From: Achromobacter deleyi
GTDB lineage: Bacteria; Pseudomonadota; Gammaproteobacteria; Burkholderiales; Burkholderiaceae_B
Assembly: GCF_902859705.1 (NCBI RefSeq)
Contig: NZ_CADIJO010000010.1
Coordinates: 124,001 to 188,000 of the forward strand
DNA length: 64,000 nt
Reading direction: 5' to 3'
In this document: piece after piece, positions 20,234-31,767 of the stretch
Layout: each line of letters begins with the position of its first letter
Numbering within the stretch: position 1 is the first letter of the stretch
Program-made: the position numbers and the translations under genes
The notes under the pieces: generated by a model
Seen by the model: only the letters and a program-made list of their open reading frames with translations
Databases searched by the model: none
What the model was told of the DNA's origin: nothing

Positions 20234-20444
20234 CGCCGGCCGGCGCGGCGGCCTGACGGGCGCCGTACAAGATCTATACAAACTTTCATACATTCCCGTC
20301 CCCGCTCCTGTAGATTGCGGCCTGCGCAACAAGCACGGGTCCGAGCTCTGCCTATTCGCGACGGCGTTCTGCCCTGGCCATCGGCCCGCAGGCCTGTCGC
20401 CGCCACTTCCGGCGCGCCTCCCCCGCAATCCTCTCAAGGCGCTG

Positions 20445-22511
20445 ATGACGACGCTCTTTCGCTCTTCCCGGGCATGGCAGGACTGGTTCCTGAATTTCCA
20501 GCGCTCTTTCCTGATCCTGCTGGCGCCGTGGCTGGTGTCGGTACTGGCCCAAGGCGCCGGACGCGGCTACCTGCTGTATGCCTATGCGCCGCCCAACGCC
20601 TATACGGCGCTGCCGCAGGACATCAGCCGCACCCTTGGCATCGGCCTGCTGTTCGACATCAAGGTGTCGGCCATCGCATTTTCGGTGCTGCTGCTGATTG
20701 CCCTGCTGCTGCCCGCCCGCCCCACCTGGCAGGGCCGCTGGCTGCGCAGCCTGCCCTATGTCGGGGCGACGATGGCCATGCTGTTCGCCGCCAGCACCGT
20801 GATCAGCGTCTGCTACTTCGCCACCTTTTCGCGGTCGATCGACATCTTCGTGTTCGGCCTGATGGACGACGACACCCACGCCATCCTGCTGACGCTGTGG
20901 CAGGGCTATCCGGTGCTGCGGGCGCTGGCGCTGCTGGCGGCCGTGCTGGGCATCACCTTCTGGCTGGCGCGCCGCTGGGGCGCCAGCGTGCTGCGCGCAC
21001 GGCTGGCGCAGCGCCCCCTCTTGCCCAGCGCATTGCGCCTGCTGCTGATCATCGGCATCACCGTGCTGGCGTGCCGCGGGTCGCTGGGCACCTTTCCGCT
21101 CAACAAGGACGACACCAGCATTTCGTCGCTGCGGCTTCTGAACGACATCGCGCCCAACGGCATCTCGGCATTTTTCTGGGCGCTGGACGACCGCGGCAAC
21201 GACAAGCGCTTCACGCCCGTCTCGGACCAGGATGGCGCCGAGCTGTACCAGCGCTTCCTGGGCCGGCCCGGCCAAGGGCTGGCACCCTTCATGGCCAGCA
21301 CCGGCGCCAATCCGGCGGCCCAGGCCCATCCGCCCCACGTGGTGCTGCAGGTCATGGAAAGCATGGGCCACCACATGAACCAGTACGACCGCCCCGGGCG
21401 CGATCTGCTGGGCGCCCTGCGGCCGCATTGGAACGCGGATTGGCGCTTTGACCGGTTCCTGTCCGAAGGCAATGGCACCATCGATTCGCTCAGCCGCTTG
21501 ATGGTGCGCAGCCCCGTGCCCGCCATCAGCCAGTCGTCGGCGGCCAGCGGCGTCTTCGACAGCAACGCCTTCACGCCCTTCCTGGCGCGCGGCTACAAGG
21601 TGCTGTTCGTGACGTCGGGCGCAGCCACCTGGCGCAACCTGGGCAGCTTCGCCAGCCACCTGGGCGCGCGCGAATTCATCGACCAACTGGCACTGAAACA
21701 GCGTTATCCCGAGGCCGAGGCCGGCGCCTGGGGCGTGCCCGATGAATACATGTTCCGCTACATTGCCGAACGGCTGGCGCAGGCCGACCGTGACGGCCAG
21801 CCCCTGTTCATCGTGGCCCTGTCCACCACCCACCATCCGCCCTTCCTGGTGCCCGCAGGCGGCAAGCGGGGCGGCATCAATCTGGACGATGTGGAAAACC
21901 TGCCGTACTACGATTCGTGGACTGGCCTGGACGACGCCTTCGATACGCTGCGCTACGCCAACGACCAGCTGGGCCGTTTCCTCAGCGGCCTGAAGGCCTC
22001 GGCCAACGGCGCCAACACCATCGTTGCCGTCACCGGCGACCACAACATCCTGGGCGTGGACTACCAGGCCGACACCGACGCCGTGCTGGCACGCGCCGTG
22101 CCTTTCTACCTGTACGTGCCGCAGGCCTACCGCGGGCAGTCGACCTACGACCCGTCACGCCCCGGCAGCCACAAGGACATCCTGCCCACGCTGTACCACC
22201 TGAGCCTGCCCGACACGCCGTACTTCCGCAGCGGCTGCGACCTGCTGGCCGCCCGGCCCGACCCGCAATGGTGCTTCGGCTACAACAACCCGCGCCTGCT
22301 CATCACCCGCGACGGCGCCTACCGCAAGGACCGCCCGGGACGCATCATGCCCTGGGCCGGCGATGCCGGCGTGGCGCTGGCGCCCGAACAGGACGCCTCG
22401 CCCGCCCAGCGCACCGAAGAAGCCCGGCTGCAAGCCTACGGGCCGCTGCTGAAATGGCAGATCAACTACCAGGTGCAGAACCAGGCGCCGCCACGGCGGG
22501 ACCGGCCCTAG
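20445..22511 (+). CDS. LTA-synthase-family membrane sulfatase/phosphotransferase
   Basis: A 688-aa inner-membrane protein. About five transmembrane segments in residues 20-220 are followed by a large periplasmic sulfatase-fold domain. The nucleophile region is EGNGTIDSLSRLM (Thr), the metal-binding histidine region is STTHHPPF, and the GDHN block closes the metal site. In Gram-positives this family polymerises lipoteichoic acid; in proteobacteria it adds phosphoglycerol or phosphoethanolamine to lipids or glycans. The acceptor here is unknown. The ATG at 20445 follows CAAGGCGCTG. It stands alone, 211 nt after the LysR gene. Confidence 0.85.
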   Translation: MTTLFRSSRAWQDWFLNFQRSFLILLAPWLVSVLAQGAGRGYLLYAYAPPNAYTALPQDISRTLGIGLLFDIKVSAIAFSVLLLIALLLPARPTWQGRWLRSLPYVGATMAMLFAASTVISVCYFATFSRSIDIFVFGLMDDDTHAILLTLWQGYPVLRALALLAAVLGITFWLARRWGASVLRARLAQRPLLPSALRLLLIIGITVLACRGSLGTFPLNKDDTSISSLRLLNDIAPNGISAFFWALDDRGNDKRFTPVSDQDGAELYQRFLGRPGQGLAPFMASTGANPAAQAHPPHVVLQVMESMGHHMNQYDRPGRDLLGALRPHWNADWRFDRFLSEGNGTIDSLSRLMVRSPVPAISQSSAASGVFDSNAFTPFLARGYKVLFVTSGAATWRNLGSFASHLGAREFIDQLALKQRYPEAEAGAWGVPDEYMFRYIAERLAQADRDGQPLFIVALSTTHHPPFLVPAGGKRGGINLDDVENLPYYDSWTGLDDAFDTLRYANDQLGRFLSGLKASANGANTIVAVTGDHNILGVDYQADTDAVLARAVPFYLYVPQAYRGQSTYDPSRPGSHKDILPTLYHLSLPDTPYFRSGCDLLAARPDPQWCFGYNNPRLLITRDGAYRKDRPGRIMPWAGDAGVALAPEQDASPAQRTEEARLQAYGPLLKWQINYQVQNQAPPRRDRP

Positions 22512-22552
22512 GCCAGGGCGCGGCCGCGCCGCTCGGGCCGGCCGCACGCGCT

Positions 22553-23614
22553 TCAGACCACCCGCACCAGCGCGTCGCCCGGCACCATTTCACCGACCAC
22601 CGCGGCGTCCTCGAAGCCCTGGTGATGGAACAGATCCAGCACCGCCTGCGCCGTCTGCGGCGTGCAGGCCACCAGCAGGCCGCCCGAAGTCTGCGGATCG
22701 GTCAACAGGGCCCGCTCGACGTCGGTCACCTCGGCCCCCAGGCGCACGGACTCGCCATACGAGGCCCAATTGCGCCCCGACGCGCCCGTCACCACGCCAT
22801 CGGCGGCGAAGGCCTGCACGCCAGGCAACCACGGCAAGGCATCGCGGCGCAACTGCGCCGTCAGCTTGGCGCCACGCGCCATTTCCAACGCATGCCCCAA
22901 CAGCCCGAAGCCGGTCACGTCGGTGATGGCATGCACGCCGTCCAGCGCGGCCAGCGCCGCACCGGGCCGGTTCAGCCGGGTCGTCGTATCGATCATCACG
23001 CGATAACCGGCCGCATCCAGGCGGTTCTTCTTCAGCGCCGCCGACAGGATGCCCACGCCCAGGCCCTTGCCCAGGATCAGCACGTCGCCCGCGCGCGCAT
23101 CGGCATTGCGCTTGATGCGGCCCGGATGCACCAGGCCCATCGCCGCCAGGCCGTAGATGGGTTCCACCGAATCGATGCTGTGGCCGCCCGCGACAGGAAT
23201 GCCGGCGTCCGCGCAGACCGATTCGCCGCCGCGCAGGATGTCTGCGATGACGCTGTGCGGCAGCACATTGATCGGCATGCCCACGATCGCCAGCGCCATG
23301 ATCGGCGTGCCGCCCATGGCGTACACATCCGACAGCGCATTGGTCGCCGCGATGCGGCCGAAATCGAACGGGTCGTCCACGATCGGCATGAAGAAGTCGG
23401 TCGTGGCGATCAGCGCCTGCTCGTCGTTGAGCCGATACACCGCCGCATCATCGGCCGTCTCGGTGCCCACCAGCAGGTCCGGATAGCTGGCCGCGGGACC
23501 GAAACGCGCCAGCAATTCCGACAGCACGCCGGGCGCGATCTTGCAGCCACAGCCGCCGCCATGGGACAGCGAAGTCAAGCGCGGCACCGCCGCCGATGCA
23601 GCATCCTGGGTCAT
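22553..23614 (-). CDS. selD: Selenide, water dikinase (selenophosphate synthetase)
   Basis: A 353-aa ATP-dependent enzyme that makes selenophosphate, the selenium donor for Sec-tRNA synthesis. The N-terminal glycine-rich loop HGGGCGCK places the catalytic pair at C22 and K25, equal to Cys17/Lys20 of the E. coli enzyme. It is therefore a cysteine form, not a selenoprotein. The start at 23614 follows ACGGAGAG; the frame runs 80 codons further without a family match. It serves the selA/selB/selC genes 3-6 kb away but lies outside their operon, divergent from a transglutaminase-like gene. Confidence 0.95.
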   Translation of the reverse strand: MTQDAASAAVPRLTSLSHGGGCGCKIAPGVLSELLARFGPAASYPDLLVGTETADDAAVYRLNDEQALIATTDFFMPIVDDPFDFGRIAATNALSDVYAMGGTPIMALAIVGMPINVLPHSVIADILRGGESVCADAGIPVAGGHSIDSVEPIYGLAAMGLVHPGRIKRNADARAGDVLILGKGLGVGILSAALKKNRLDAAGYRVMIDTTTRLNRPGAALAALDGVHAITDVTGFGLLGHALEMARGAKLTAQLRRDALPWLPGVQAFAADGVVTGASGRNWASYGESVRLGAEVTDVERALLTDPQTSGGLLVACTPQTAQAVLDLFHHQGFEDAAVVGEMVPGDALVRVV

Positions 23615-23759
23615 GTCAATCTCTCCGTAAGGGGTCTCGGAAAAGGATAGCATCGCCCCCCGGAATGGCCCTATCATCATTGCTGCAGCACGCAGCAACG
23701 GACGGCCCGCCCGCCACCGGGCGCACCGACAGCCAAACTTCACCGTGCGTGAGGGCTTT

Positions 23760-24860
23760 ATGGATCGCCGACACTTCCTCCGTTTCTCGGGCGCCGTGTG
23801 CGCCACCCAGGCCGCCCTGCCGTTGACGGCCCGCGCGCAGCAGGCCCCCGTCACCGCCGGCTGGCGCGCCTACGAACTGACCAGCAGCATCACCGTGAAA
23901 GACCCCGGCGCCCAGACCCGCCTCTGGATTCCGGTGCCCTACGCCACCGACACCGCCTACCAGCGCGGCGCACAAAGCACCTGGCAGGTCAGCGGCGGCG
24001 GCACTGCGCAATTGGTCCAGGCCCCCGGCTACGACGTGCAGATGCTGGCCGTGCAATGGCCCGACGCCCAGGCACCACGGCAAGTCACCGTCACCAGCCG
24101 CTTCCAGACCCGCAACCGCCGCGTCGACCTGACCCAGCCCCCGCCGGCCGGTACCCCGCGCGAAAGCGCCGCCACCCTGCGCGAATTCCTCAAGCCCACC
24201 GCGCTCTTGCCCACCGACGGCATCGTCAAGACCACCGCCGACCAGATCACCCGCGGCCACCAGGGCACCCTGGCCCGCGCCCGCGCCATTTACGACTGGG
24301 TCGTCGAAAACACCTGCCGCACCGCAGCAACCCGCGGCTGCGGCGTCGGCGACGTGCGCTACATGCTCACCGCCAACGACCTGAACGGCAAATGCGCCGA
24401 CATCAACGCGCTCTTTGTCGCCCTGGCCCGCGCGTCCGGCATTCCGGCCCGCGACGCCTACGGCCTGCGCGTGGCCGACTCGCAGCTCGGCTACAAAAGC
24501 CTGGGCAAGGCCGGCGACGTCACCAAGGCGCAGCACTGCCGCGCCGAGTTCTACGCCGACGGCTACGGCTGGATCCCCGTCGACCCCGCCGACGTGCGCA
24601 AAGTCATGCTCGAAGAGCCCCCCGGCGACCTGCCCCTGACCGACGCCAAAGTGCGCGCCGCGCGCGTCATGCTGTTCGGCGCCTGGGAAATGAACTGGGT
24701 CGCCTACAACCACGGCCACGACGTCGCGCTGCCCGGCACCGCCCACGGCCCCGTCCCGTTCCTCATGTACCCCAACGGCGAAACCGCCGACGGCCGCCTG
24801 GACAGCCTGGACCCCGACAGCTTCAGCTACAAGCTCACCGCCAAGCCCCTGTCCACCTGA
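23760..24860 (+). CDS. Exported transglutaminase-like protein
   Basis: A 366-aa protein with a Tat-like N-terminus ([12 protein letters not shown], processed near ARAQQ) and a transglutaminase/cysteine-protease core. The catalytic cysteine is in [18 protein letters not shown], the histidine in [15 protein letters not shown], and the Asp in IPVDPAD. An N-terminal beta-rich domain of about 150 residues precedes the core. Bacterial members are mostly periplasmic peptidases or ligases of unknown substrate. A TlpA-like thioredoxin gene starts 11 nt after the stop, suggesting that the two act together in the periplasm. Confidence 0.85.
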   Translation: MDRRHFLRFSGAVCATQAALPLTARAQQAPVTAGWRAYELTSSITVKDPGAQTRLWIPVPYATDTAYQRGAQSTWQVSGGGTAQLVQAPGYDVQMLAVQWPDAQAPRQVTVTSRFQTRNRRVDLTQPPPAGTPRESAATLREFLKPTALLPTDGIVKTTADQITRGHQGTLARARAIYDWVVENTCRTAATRGCGVGDVRYMLTANDLNGKCADINALFVALARASGIPARDAYGLRVADSQLGYKSLGKAGDVTKAQHCRAEFYADGYGWIPVDPADVRKVMLEEPPGDLPLTDAKVRAARVMLFGAWEMNWVAYNHGHDVALPGTAHGPVPFLMYPNGETADGRLDSLDPDSFSYKLTAKPLST

Positions 24861-24871
24861 CCCCGCGCGCC

Positions 24872-25411
24872 ATGATCAGCCGCCGCCAGCTCCTGCAATC
24901 CGGCCTGTCGCTAGCCGCCCTGCCCCCCTGGGCCCGCGCCGCCAGCGACAGCGCCCTGAAGGCCGCCACCGGCCCCGACTGGGCCCCCTGGACCACCCCC
25001 ACTCCCCCATTGATCCTGCCCGACCTCTCCGGCCGCGAACAGAAACTCTCCGCCTGGCGCGGCAACGTCGTCATCGTCAGCTTCTGGGCCACCTGGTGCG
25101 ACCCCTGCCGCGACGAAATCCCCCTCATGTCCGCCATGGCCCGCCGCCACCGCGAAGAAGGCCTGCGCCTGGTCGCCGTCAACGTAGGCGAAGCCCTGGG
25201 CAAGATCACCACCTTCCTGGCCAAATGGCCCGTCGCCGGCACCGTCCTGCACGACCGCAACAGCACCGCCTCAAAAAAATGGGACGCCGCCGGCCTCCCC
25301 GCCAACTACCTGATCGACCGCGGCGGCACCGCCCGCTACTGGCACCTGGGCGCCCTGGACTGGAAAGCCGACAACGTCACGAGCGTCGTCACCAAGATGC
25401 TGCGCGCGTAG
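24872..25411 (+). CDS. Periplasmic TlpA/ResA-type thioredoxin
   Basis: A 179-aa protein with an RR signal-type N-terminus (MISRRQLLQSGLSLAALP) and a single thioredoxin domain. The active site is FWATWCDPCRDEIP (C-D-P-C), and the cis-Pro block is GLPANYLIDRGG. TlpA-like proteins reduce periplasmic disulfides, for example in cytochrome maturation. The ATG at 24872 lies 11 nt after the transglutaminase-like gene, so the pair is an operon. The reductant source is not encoded here. Confidence 0.88.
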   Translation: MISRRQLLQSGLSLAALPPWARAASDSALKAATGPDWAPWTTPTPPLILPDLSGREQKLSAWRGNVVIVSFWATWCDPCRDEIPLMSAMARRHREEGLRLVAVNVGEALGKITTFLAKWPVAGTVLHDRNSTASKKWDAAGLPANYLIDRGGTARYWHLGALDWKADNVTSVVTKMLRA

Positions 25412-25445
25412 CGAATGACCCCCCGTCATTCCAAACCGCCCACCC

Positions 25446-25472
25446 AAACAAAAGGCGGCGCAAAGCGCCGCC
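25446..25472 (-). terminator. Terminator of the fdh-sel transcript
   Basis: On the minus strand GGCGGCGC-TTT-GCGCCGCC is followed by TTTTGTTT. It lies about 300 nt beyond the end of selC, so palindromic element A (25563-25727) is inside the predicted selC 3' trailer. In the plus direction, after the TlpA-like gene, the hairpin lacks a T-tract. Confidence 0.75.
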
Positions 25473-25562
25473 CCCGCCAAAACAAAACCCCTTCCGCCAA
25501 TCCCCACAACAAGCAAACCGTTCGATCAAGATTCAGCACCGCGACAACCCAATCCAACGTGA

Positions 25563-25727
25563 GCCGTGGCGTTGCGGGGCGTGTGACAGTGGGCCGTTTA
25601 GATTGCGCCCGAGGGAATCCGAAGGAGTCGCCGAAGGCGAGGACGAGGATGACAACGGGGCAGTCCGGAGCGAAGGCTCCGGACCGCAATCGGAGGCCCA
25701 CTGTCACACGCCCCGCAACGCCACGGC
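25563..25727 (+). repeat. Palindromic element copy A (conserved core, private inverted arms)
   Basis: A 33-bp left arm (25563-25595) and its perfect reverse complement (25695-25727) enclose a 99-nt core. The core holds GCGCCCGAGGGAATC (25605-25619), the hairpin GTCCGGAGC-GAAG-GCTCCGGAC (25663-25684) and CGGACCGCAATCG. The same core recurs in copies at 52215-52376 and 52858-53011, but the arms do not. It fills most of the 368-bp gap between the TlpA-like gene and selC, which are convergent. Short open frames across it are by-products of GC content. Confidence 0.9.
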
Positions 25728-25779
25728 GGCAGAAGAACTCACCCCATCGCCAGCAACAACACAACGTCAGCAAAAGAAT

Positions 25780-25875
25780 TGGCGGAAGGCAGCAGGAGTC
25801 GAACCTACCTGGGAACGTCTGACGCCCCCAACCGGGTTTGAAGCCCGGCCGTGCCACCGGACACGGATGCCTTCC
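25780..25875 (-). tRNA. selC: tRNA-Sec (UCA anticodon)
   Basis: A 96-nt RNA including an encoded CCA (25780-25782). The 8-bp acceptor stem pairs GGAAGGCA with TGCCTTCC, with G73 before CCA. The anticodon loop CTTCAAA gives UCA and sits on a GCCGGG(C) / (A)CCCGGT stem. A long variable arm (GGGGGCGTCAGACGTTCCC region) and the TTCGACTCC T-loop follow. Length, long variable arm and UCA anticodon are diagnostic of selenocysteine tRNA. It begins 12 nt after selB, so it is likely cut from the fdh-sel transcript. Confidence 0.96.
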
Positions 25876-25887
25876 GCAGTGACCCGC

Positions 25888-27788
<1,901 letters not shown>

Positions 27789-27792
<4 letters not shown>

Positions 27793-29201
27793 GCCATGGG
27801 CTCCGCCAGCTGCGCGGCGAAGTCGGCTTCGTCGCGGGCCTCCAGACAGCGCAGATCGAGCCACAGCGCGTCGTCCGCGATGCGTCCGATCACGGGCACC
27901 GGCAGGCCTCGCAGCCGCGCTTCCAGTCGGTCCAGATGGCGCCCGGGACGTCCGCTGCCGGTGTAGCGCACCGCCAGCCCGAAGCTGGGCAGTTGGTCCA
28001 CCGGCAAGGCGCCGCTGCCGATCTGGCTGAACATCGGCACCGCCTGCACCTCGTAGCCCGCGCCCACGGCATGGGCCAGCGTGCCGCGCAGCCGCTCGGC
28101 CTGCGGCTGGATATCGCGCTGCGGGCGCGTGAGCAGCCGCAACGTGGTCAGGCGCTGCGCCAGGAATTCCGGCGCGCGATACAGGGCCAGCACCGGTTCC
28201 AGCGCGGCCAGCGTCAGCTTGCCCACGCGCAGCGCGCGCTTGAGCGGATTCTTCTTGATCTTGCGGATCAGGTCGGCACGGCCCACCAGCAGGCCCGCCT
28301 GCGGTCCGCCCAGGAGCTTGTCGCCGCTGAACGTCACCAGGTCGGCCCCCGCGGCAATGGTCTCGCGCACCGTGTCCTCGCGCGGCAGGCCGAATTGCGT
28401 CAGGTCTACCAGCGTGCCGCTGCCCAGGTCCACCGTGGCGGGCAGCCCGCGGGCATGCGCCAGCGCCGCCACCTCGGCCACGCTGACGCTCTTGGTGAAA
28501 CCAGTGACCGCGTAGTTGCTGCAATGCACCTTCATCAACATCGCGGTGCGCGGGCCGATGGCGGTCTCGTAGTCCGCCGCATGAGTGCGGTTGGTGGTGC
28601 CTACCTCGACCAGCTTGGCGCCGGCCCGCTTCATGATGTCCGGAATGCGGAAGGCGCCGCCGATCTCGACCAGTTCGCCGCGCGACACGACGACCTCGCG
28701 GCGGTCGGCCAGCGCGTTCAACATCAGCAACACCGCGGCCGCGTTGTTGTTGACCACCGTGGCGGCTTCGGCCCCGGTCAGTTCGCACAGCAGCTCGTCG
28801 ATCAGGTCATCGCGGTCGCCGCGCCCGCCCGTGTCCAGGTCGAATTCCAGGTTGGCCGGCGAACGCAGCGCGCGCAGCACCGAATCGACGGCCGCGTCGG
28901 GCAGCAGCGCCCGCCCCAGGTTGGTGTGCAGCACCGTGCCCGTCAGGTTGTACACGGCCCGCAGGCGCGGCGCCGCGGCAGCCGCCAGCGCGGCCGACAC
29001 CGCTGCCGCAACCGTGACCTCGGCCAGGTCCGCGCGCGGCAGCTCGCCTGCCAGCGCCCGCTGGCGCAGCGCGTCCAGGTGGCGGCGCAACGCCGCCACG
29101 ACCTGCGTGCGGCCATGGGTTTCCAACGCGACGGCCAGGCCGGGCGCGTTCAGCAGGCGGTCCAGCGCCGGAATGTCGGCGGCGGCGGCAAGATCGGCCA
29201 T
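27789..29201 (-). CDS. selA: L-seryl-tRNA(Sec) selenium transferase
   Basis: A 470-aa PLP enzyme that converts Ser-tRNA-Sec to Sec-tRNA-Sec using selenophosphate. The PLP lysine lies in [14 protein letters not shown], with upstream blocks [17 protein letters not shown] and [11 protein letters not shown] and the GTTNRTH loop. The start at 29201 follows GAGGAATAGCC and is 2 nt after the fdhE stop; the frame extends 124 codons into fdhE but without family support. Its stop overlaps the selB start. Confidence 0.95.
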
Positions 29202-29203
29202 GG

Positions 29204-30139
29204 CTATTCCTCGTCGGCGCCGTGCCACAGCAGCGGATTGCCGCTGGCCCGTGAATAGCCGGCCTCGCCCACCAGCACGTCCAGCATCAGGCTGGCCAGG
29301 TCGTCGGCCACCGGTTCGACGTGCAGGTCCTTGTCTTGATAGAAGATCTTGCGATAGGCGTGGCAACGGTCGCAGGTTTCGGCCTTGATGGCGGGTGAAC
29401 GGCCGTCGATGGCCTGATAGGCCACGGATTCCACGTCTTCGCAGTGCGTGCACTTGACGCGCACCATGTGCCATTGGGTCGCGCAGAGGCTGCAGCACAG
29501 GTAACGGTAGCCCTCGAACTGGCCGCCGACCCGCACCACGCTGGCCACCGGCAGGCTGGCGCACACCGGACACACGCCGAAGGGCGACGCCACCGGCAGC
29601 TGCTTTTCGTCGAAGCGGCTGGCCAGATCGGTCCAGTAGACCTGCAGCGCGGCCATCACGAACGGGGCGGCAGCGCCGTCCACGCCGTGGTGCTGTTCAG
29701 ACAGCACGGCCTCGGCCAGGTCTTCGAGCGATTCGGTGTCTTCGTCCAGCGCACGGCGCAGCGACGCACAGACCTCGACGGCCTCGGCCGGCACGTCGGG
29801 GCCGGCGGCGACATCGTCGACCAGCTGGCGCAGGATGTCCCGCCACAGCGGGTCGCGCGGCCAGCCCACGGCTTGCAGCGGCGGCATGCCGTGGGTCTGG
29901 GCCAGTTCGATGCGCTCTTGCGAGGCGGGCGGCGCGGCGCAGCCCTTCAGCGCACGATGCTGGGCGTCGACCAACCGGGCCATCAACAGCAGATAGTCGG
30001 CCACCGGACTGTCCGCGGCCAGTTGCCGCAAGCGGGCCGCGCGGGTCGCGAAAACCGACTCGCGCGCCGGCAACTGGACGCGGGGAATGGTGTTGTGGTC
30101 TAGCGCTTCGATCTCGCCGCGCGGAAGAATTCGCTGCAA
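29204..30139 (-). CDS. fdhE: Formate dehydrogenase accessory protein FdhE
   Basis: A 311-aa cytosolic zinc/iron-binding protein needed for assembly of respiratory formate dehydrogenase. Its C-terminal half has paired rubredoxin-like CxxC motifs (CPVC, CSLC, CTHC, CDRC). I place the start at a TTG (30137-30139) rather than the upstream ATG at 30181. TGGAGA sits 6 nt before the TTG, and the product then matches the family length and begins near the conserved region. The ATG start would lie inside the terminator hairpin. selA follows after 2 nt. Confidence 0.9.
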   Translation of the reverse strand: MQRILPRGEIEALDHNTIPRVQLPARESVFATRAARLRQLAADSPVADYLLLMARLVDAQHRALKGCAAPPASQERIELAQTHGMPPLQAVGWPRDPLWRDILRQLVDDVAAGPDVPAEAVEVCASLRRALDEDTESLEDLAEAVLSEQHHGVDGAAAPFVMAALQVYWTDLASRFDEKQLPVASPFGVCPVCASLPVASVVRVGGQFEGYRYLCCSLCATQWHMVRVKCTHCEDVESVAYQAIDGRSPAIKAETCDRCHAYRKIFYQDKDLHVEPVADDLASLMLDVLVGEAGYSRASGNPLLWHGADEE

Positions 30140-30151
30140 TTCGCGTCTCCA

Positions 30152-30197
30152 GATAAACAAACACGGCTGCCGCCCCGACATAGGGGAGGCAGCCGTG
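30152..30197 (-). terminator. Intrinsic terminator between fdoI and fdhE
   Basis: CACGGCTGCC pairs with GGCAGCCGTG (10 bp perfect), and the inner CCCC/GGGG extends the stem. On the minus strand it is followed by TTTGTTTA. It begins 30 nt after the fdoI stop and ends just before the FdhE ribosome site. It would reduce read-through from the structural genes fdhA-fdhB-fdoI into fdhE-selA-selB-selC. Confidence 0.78.
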
Positions 30198-30227
30198 CGG
30201 TCAGACCCGTGAAATCGGCCGGGCGGA

Positions 30228-30866
30228 TTACTTGCTCTTGCCCACTTGTTCCCGGAACCAGGCGCGATGGTGCTTCCACGCCCAGCCTGCGGTCACATAG
30301 CCCCGCAGCATTGCCGTCAGGGAACCCTTGACCCAGATCGCCGCATAAATATGCACAATGATCGCGCAAATCAGCACCAATGCACAAACGGCATGCAGCA
30401 CCGAAGCGGCGCGGACGACCCAGATCGGGAAATAGAAGGCGAAGAATTCGCGCCAGATGACGATGCCGCTGACGAACAGCCCCAGCATGCACAGGATCAG
30501 CACGTAGAACAGCAGCTTCTGGCCGGCGTTGTACTTGCCGACTTCGGGCAGCTTTTCTTCGCGGTTGTCCAGCACGTCGTCCAGCTGCCGCAGCCACTGG
30601 CGGTCGGCCTTCGTCATGAGGTTGTAGCGCCACATGTGGCCGGCGAACACGACGAAGCAGACGAACATCACCAGACCGATGAACGGATGCAGGATGCGCG
30701 TCCAGGGGCCGCCGCCGAACAGGTTGGTCAGCCAGAACATCGACGGGTGAAACAGCGCCAGGCCGGACAACGCCAGCAGGATGAACGTCAGCGCGATGAT
30801 CCAGTGGTTGGTGCGCTCGCCCGGCGAATAGCGCCGGATGCGGCGGTGACGGTGGTCTTCACTCAT
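30228..30866 (-). CDS. fdoI: Formate dehydrogenase gamma subunit, cytochrome b556
   Basis: A 212-aa inner-membrane diheme cytochrome that passes electrons from the FeS subunit to quinone. Four hydrophobic segments are visible (about residues 20-40, 52-75, 112-135 and 148-175). Histidines suited to heme b ligation include [15 protein letters not shown]-adjacent HPFIG and [17 protein letters not shown]. The ATG at 30866 lies inside the end of fdhB (8-nt overlap) and has AGGAGGTGCGCC as ribosome site. The name follows the E. coli Fdo/Fdn paralogs; which isoform it resembles more is not decided here. Confidence 0.92.
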   Translation of the reverse strand: MSEDHRHRRIRRYSPGERTNHWIIALTFILLALSGLALFHPSMFWLTNLFGGGPWTRILHPFIGLVMFVCFVVFAGHMWRYNLMTKADRQWLRQLDDVLDNREEKLPEVGKYNAGQKLLFYVLILCMLGLFVSGIVIWREFFAFYFPIWVVRAASVLHAVCALVLICAIIVHIYAAIWVKGSLTAMLRGYVTAGWAWKHHRAWFREQVGKSK

Positions 30867-31758
30867 GGCGCACCTCCTCTTCGGCGCGGCGTTCGTCTTC
30901 CTCGCTGACCTCGTTGCGGCCAACGCGGGCGTAGTGGAAGAAGCCCGCCAGCGCCGTCAGCGCCATGACGGCCACGCCGAGCGGCTTGGTGATGCCCTTC
31001 CACAGCGACACCATCGGGCTGATGTGCGGGTCCTTCGGCAGCCCGTGGTACAGCCCGGGCTGGTCGGCGTGATGCAGCACGTACATGACGTGGGTGCCGC
31101 CCACCCCTTGCGGGTCGTACAGGCCGGCCTGGTCAAAACCCCGCGACTTCAGGTCTTCGATGCGTTCGGCCGCGTGCTGCTTCATGTCGTCCTTGGTGCC
31201 GAACACGATGGCGCCGGTGGGACAGGCCTTGACGCAGGCCGGTTCCTGGCCGACGGCCACGCGGTCGGAGCACAGGGTGCACTTGTACGCCTTGTGGTCC
31301 TTCTTGGAGATGCGCGGCACGTTGAACGGGCAGCCGGTGATGCAGTAGCCGCAACCGATGCAGTTCTCTTCGTGGAAATCGACGATGCCGTTGTTGTACT
31401 GGATGATGGCGCCCGGCGACGGACAGGCCTTCAGGCAGCCCGGGTCCTCGCAGTGCATGCAGCCGTCCTTGCGGATCAGCCATTCCAGGTCGCCCTGCGG
31501 ATTCTCGTATTCCGAGAAGCGCATGACGGTCCAGGAATGCTCGGTCAGGTCGGCCGGATTGTCGTACACGCCGACGTTGGTGCCGATCTCGTCGCGCAGG
31601 TCGTTCCATTCCATGCAGGCGCTTTGGCACGCCTTGCAGCCGATGCACTTGGACACGTCGATCAGCTTGGCCACCGAGCCCGTGATGGGCTCGCGGATGC
31701 CCGGCGGCGGCGTGGTGGTGGCGGAGCGCCGCTTGATGTCTAGGGATTGCATGGACAT
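30859..31758 (-). CDS. fdhB: Formate dehydrogenase beta subunit (4x[4Fe-4S] protein)
   Basis: A 299-aa electron-transfer subunit. Four cysteine clusters are visible: [14 protein letters not shown], the [11 protein letters not shown] block, [13 protein letters not shown], and [22 protein letters not shown] single transmembrane helix near residues 255-275 ([19 protein letters not shown]) anchors it, as in FdnH/FdoH. It links the catalytic alpha subunit to the cytochrome b. It lies 9 nt after the fdhA stop and overlaps fdoI. Confidence 0.94.
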   Translation of the reverse strand: MSMQSLDIKRRSATTTPPPGIREPITGSVAKLIDVSKCIGCKACQSACMEWNDLRDEIGTNVGVYDNPADLTEHSWTVMRFSEYENPQGDLEWLIRKDGCMHCEDPGCLKACPSPGAIIQYNNGIVDFHEENCIGCGYCITGCPFNVPRISKKDHKAYKCTLCSDRVAVGQEPACVKACPTGAIVFGTKDDMKQHAAERIEDLKSRGFDQAGLYDPQGVGGTHVMYVLHHADQPGLYHGLPKDPHISPMVSLWKGITKPLGVAVMALTALAGFFHYARVGRNEVSEEDERRAEEEVRHE

Positions 31759-31767
31759 GTCGGTCTC

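Noticed and set aside
22553-23614. SelD as a selenoprotein
   Set aside because: The catalytic position is a normal cysteine codon (C22) and there is no in-frame TGA.
25563-25727. Element A as the terminator of the TlpA-like gene
   Set aside because: It is far larger than a terminator, has no T-tract on either side, and its core recurs elsewhere in a different context.
27793-28788. An N-terminal extension of SelB of about 330 residues
   Set aside because: It is the selA gene read in another frame. SelB begins with [14 protein letters not shown] at the ATGA overlap.
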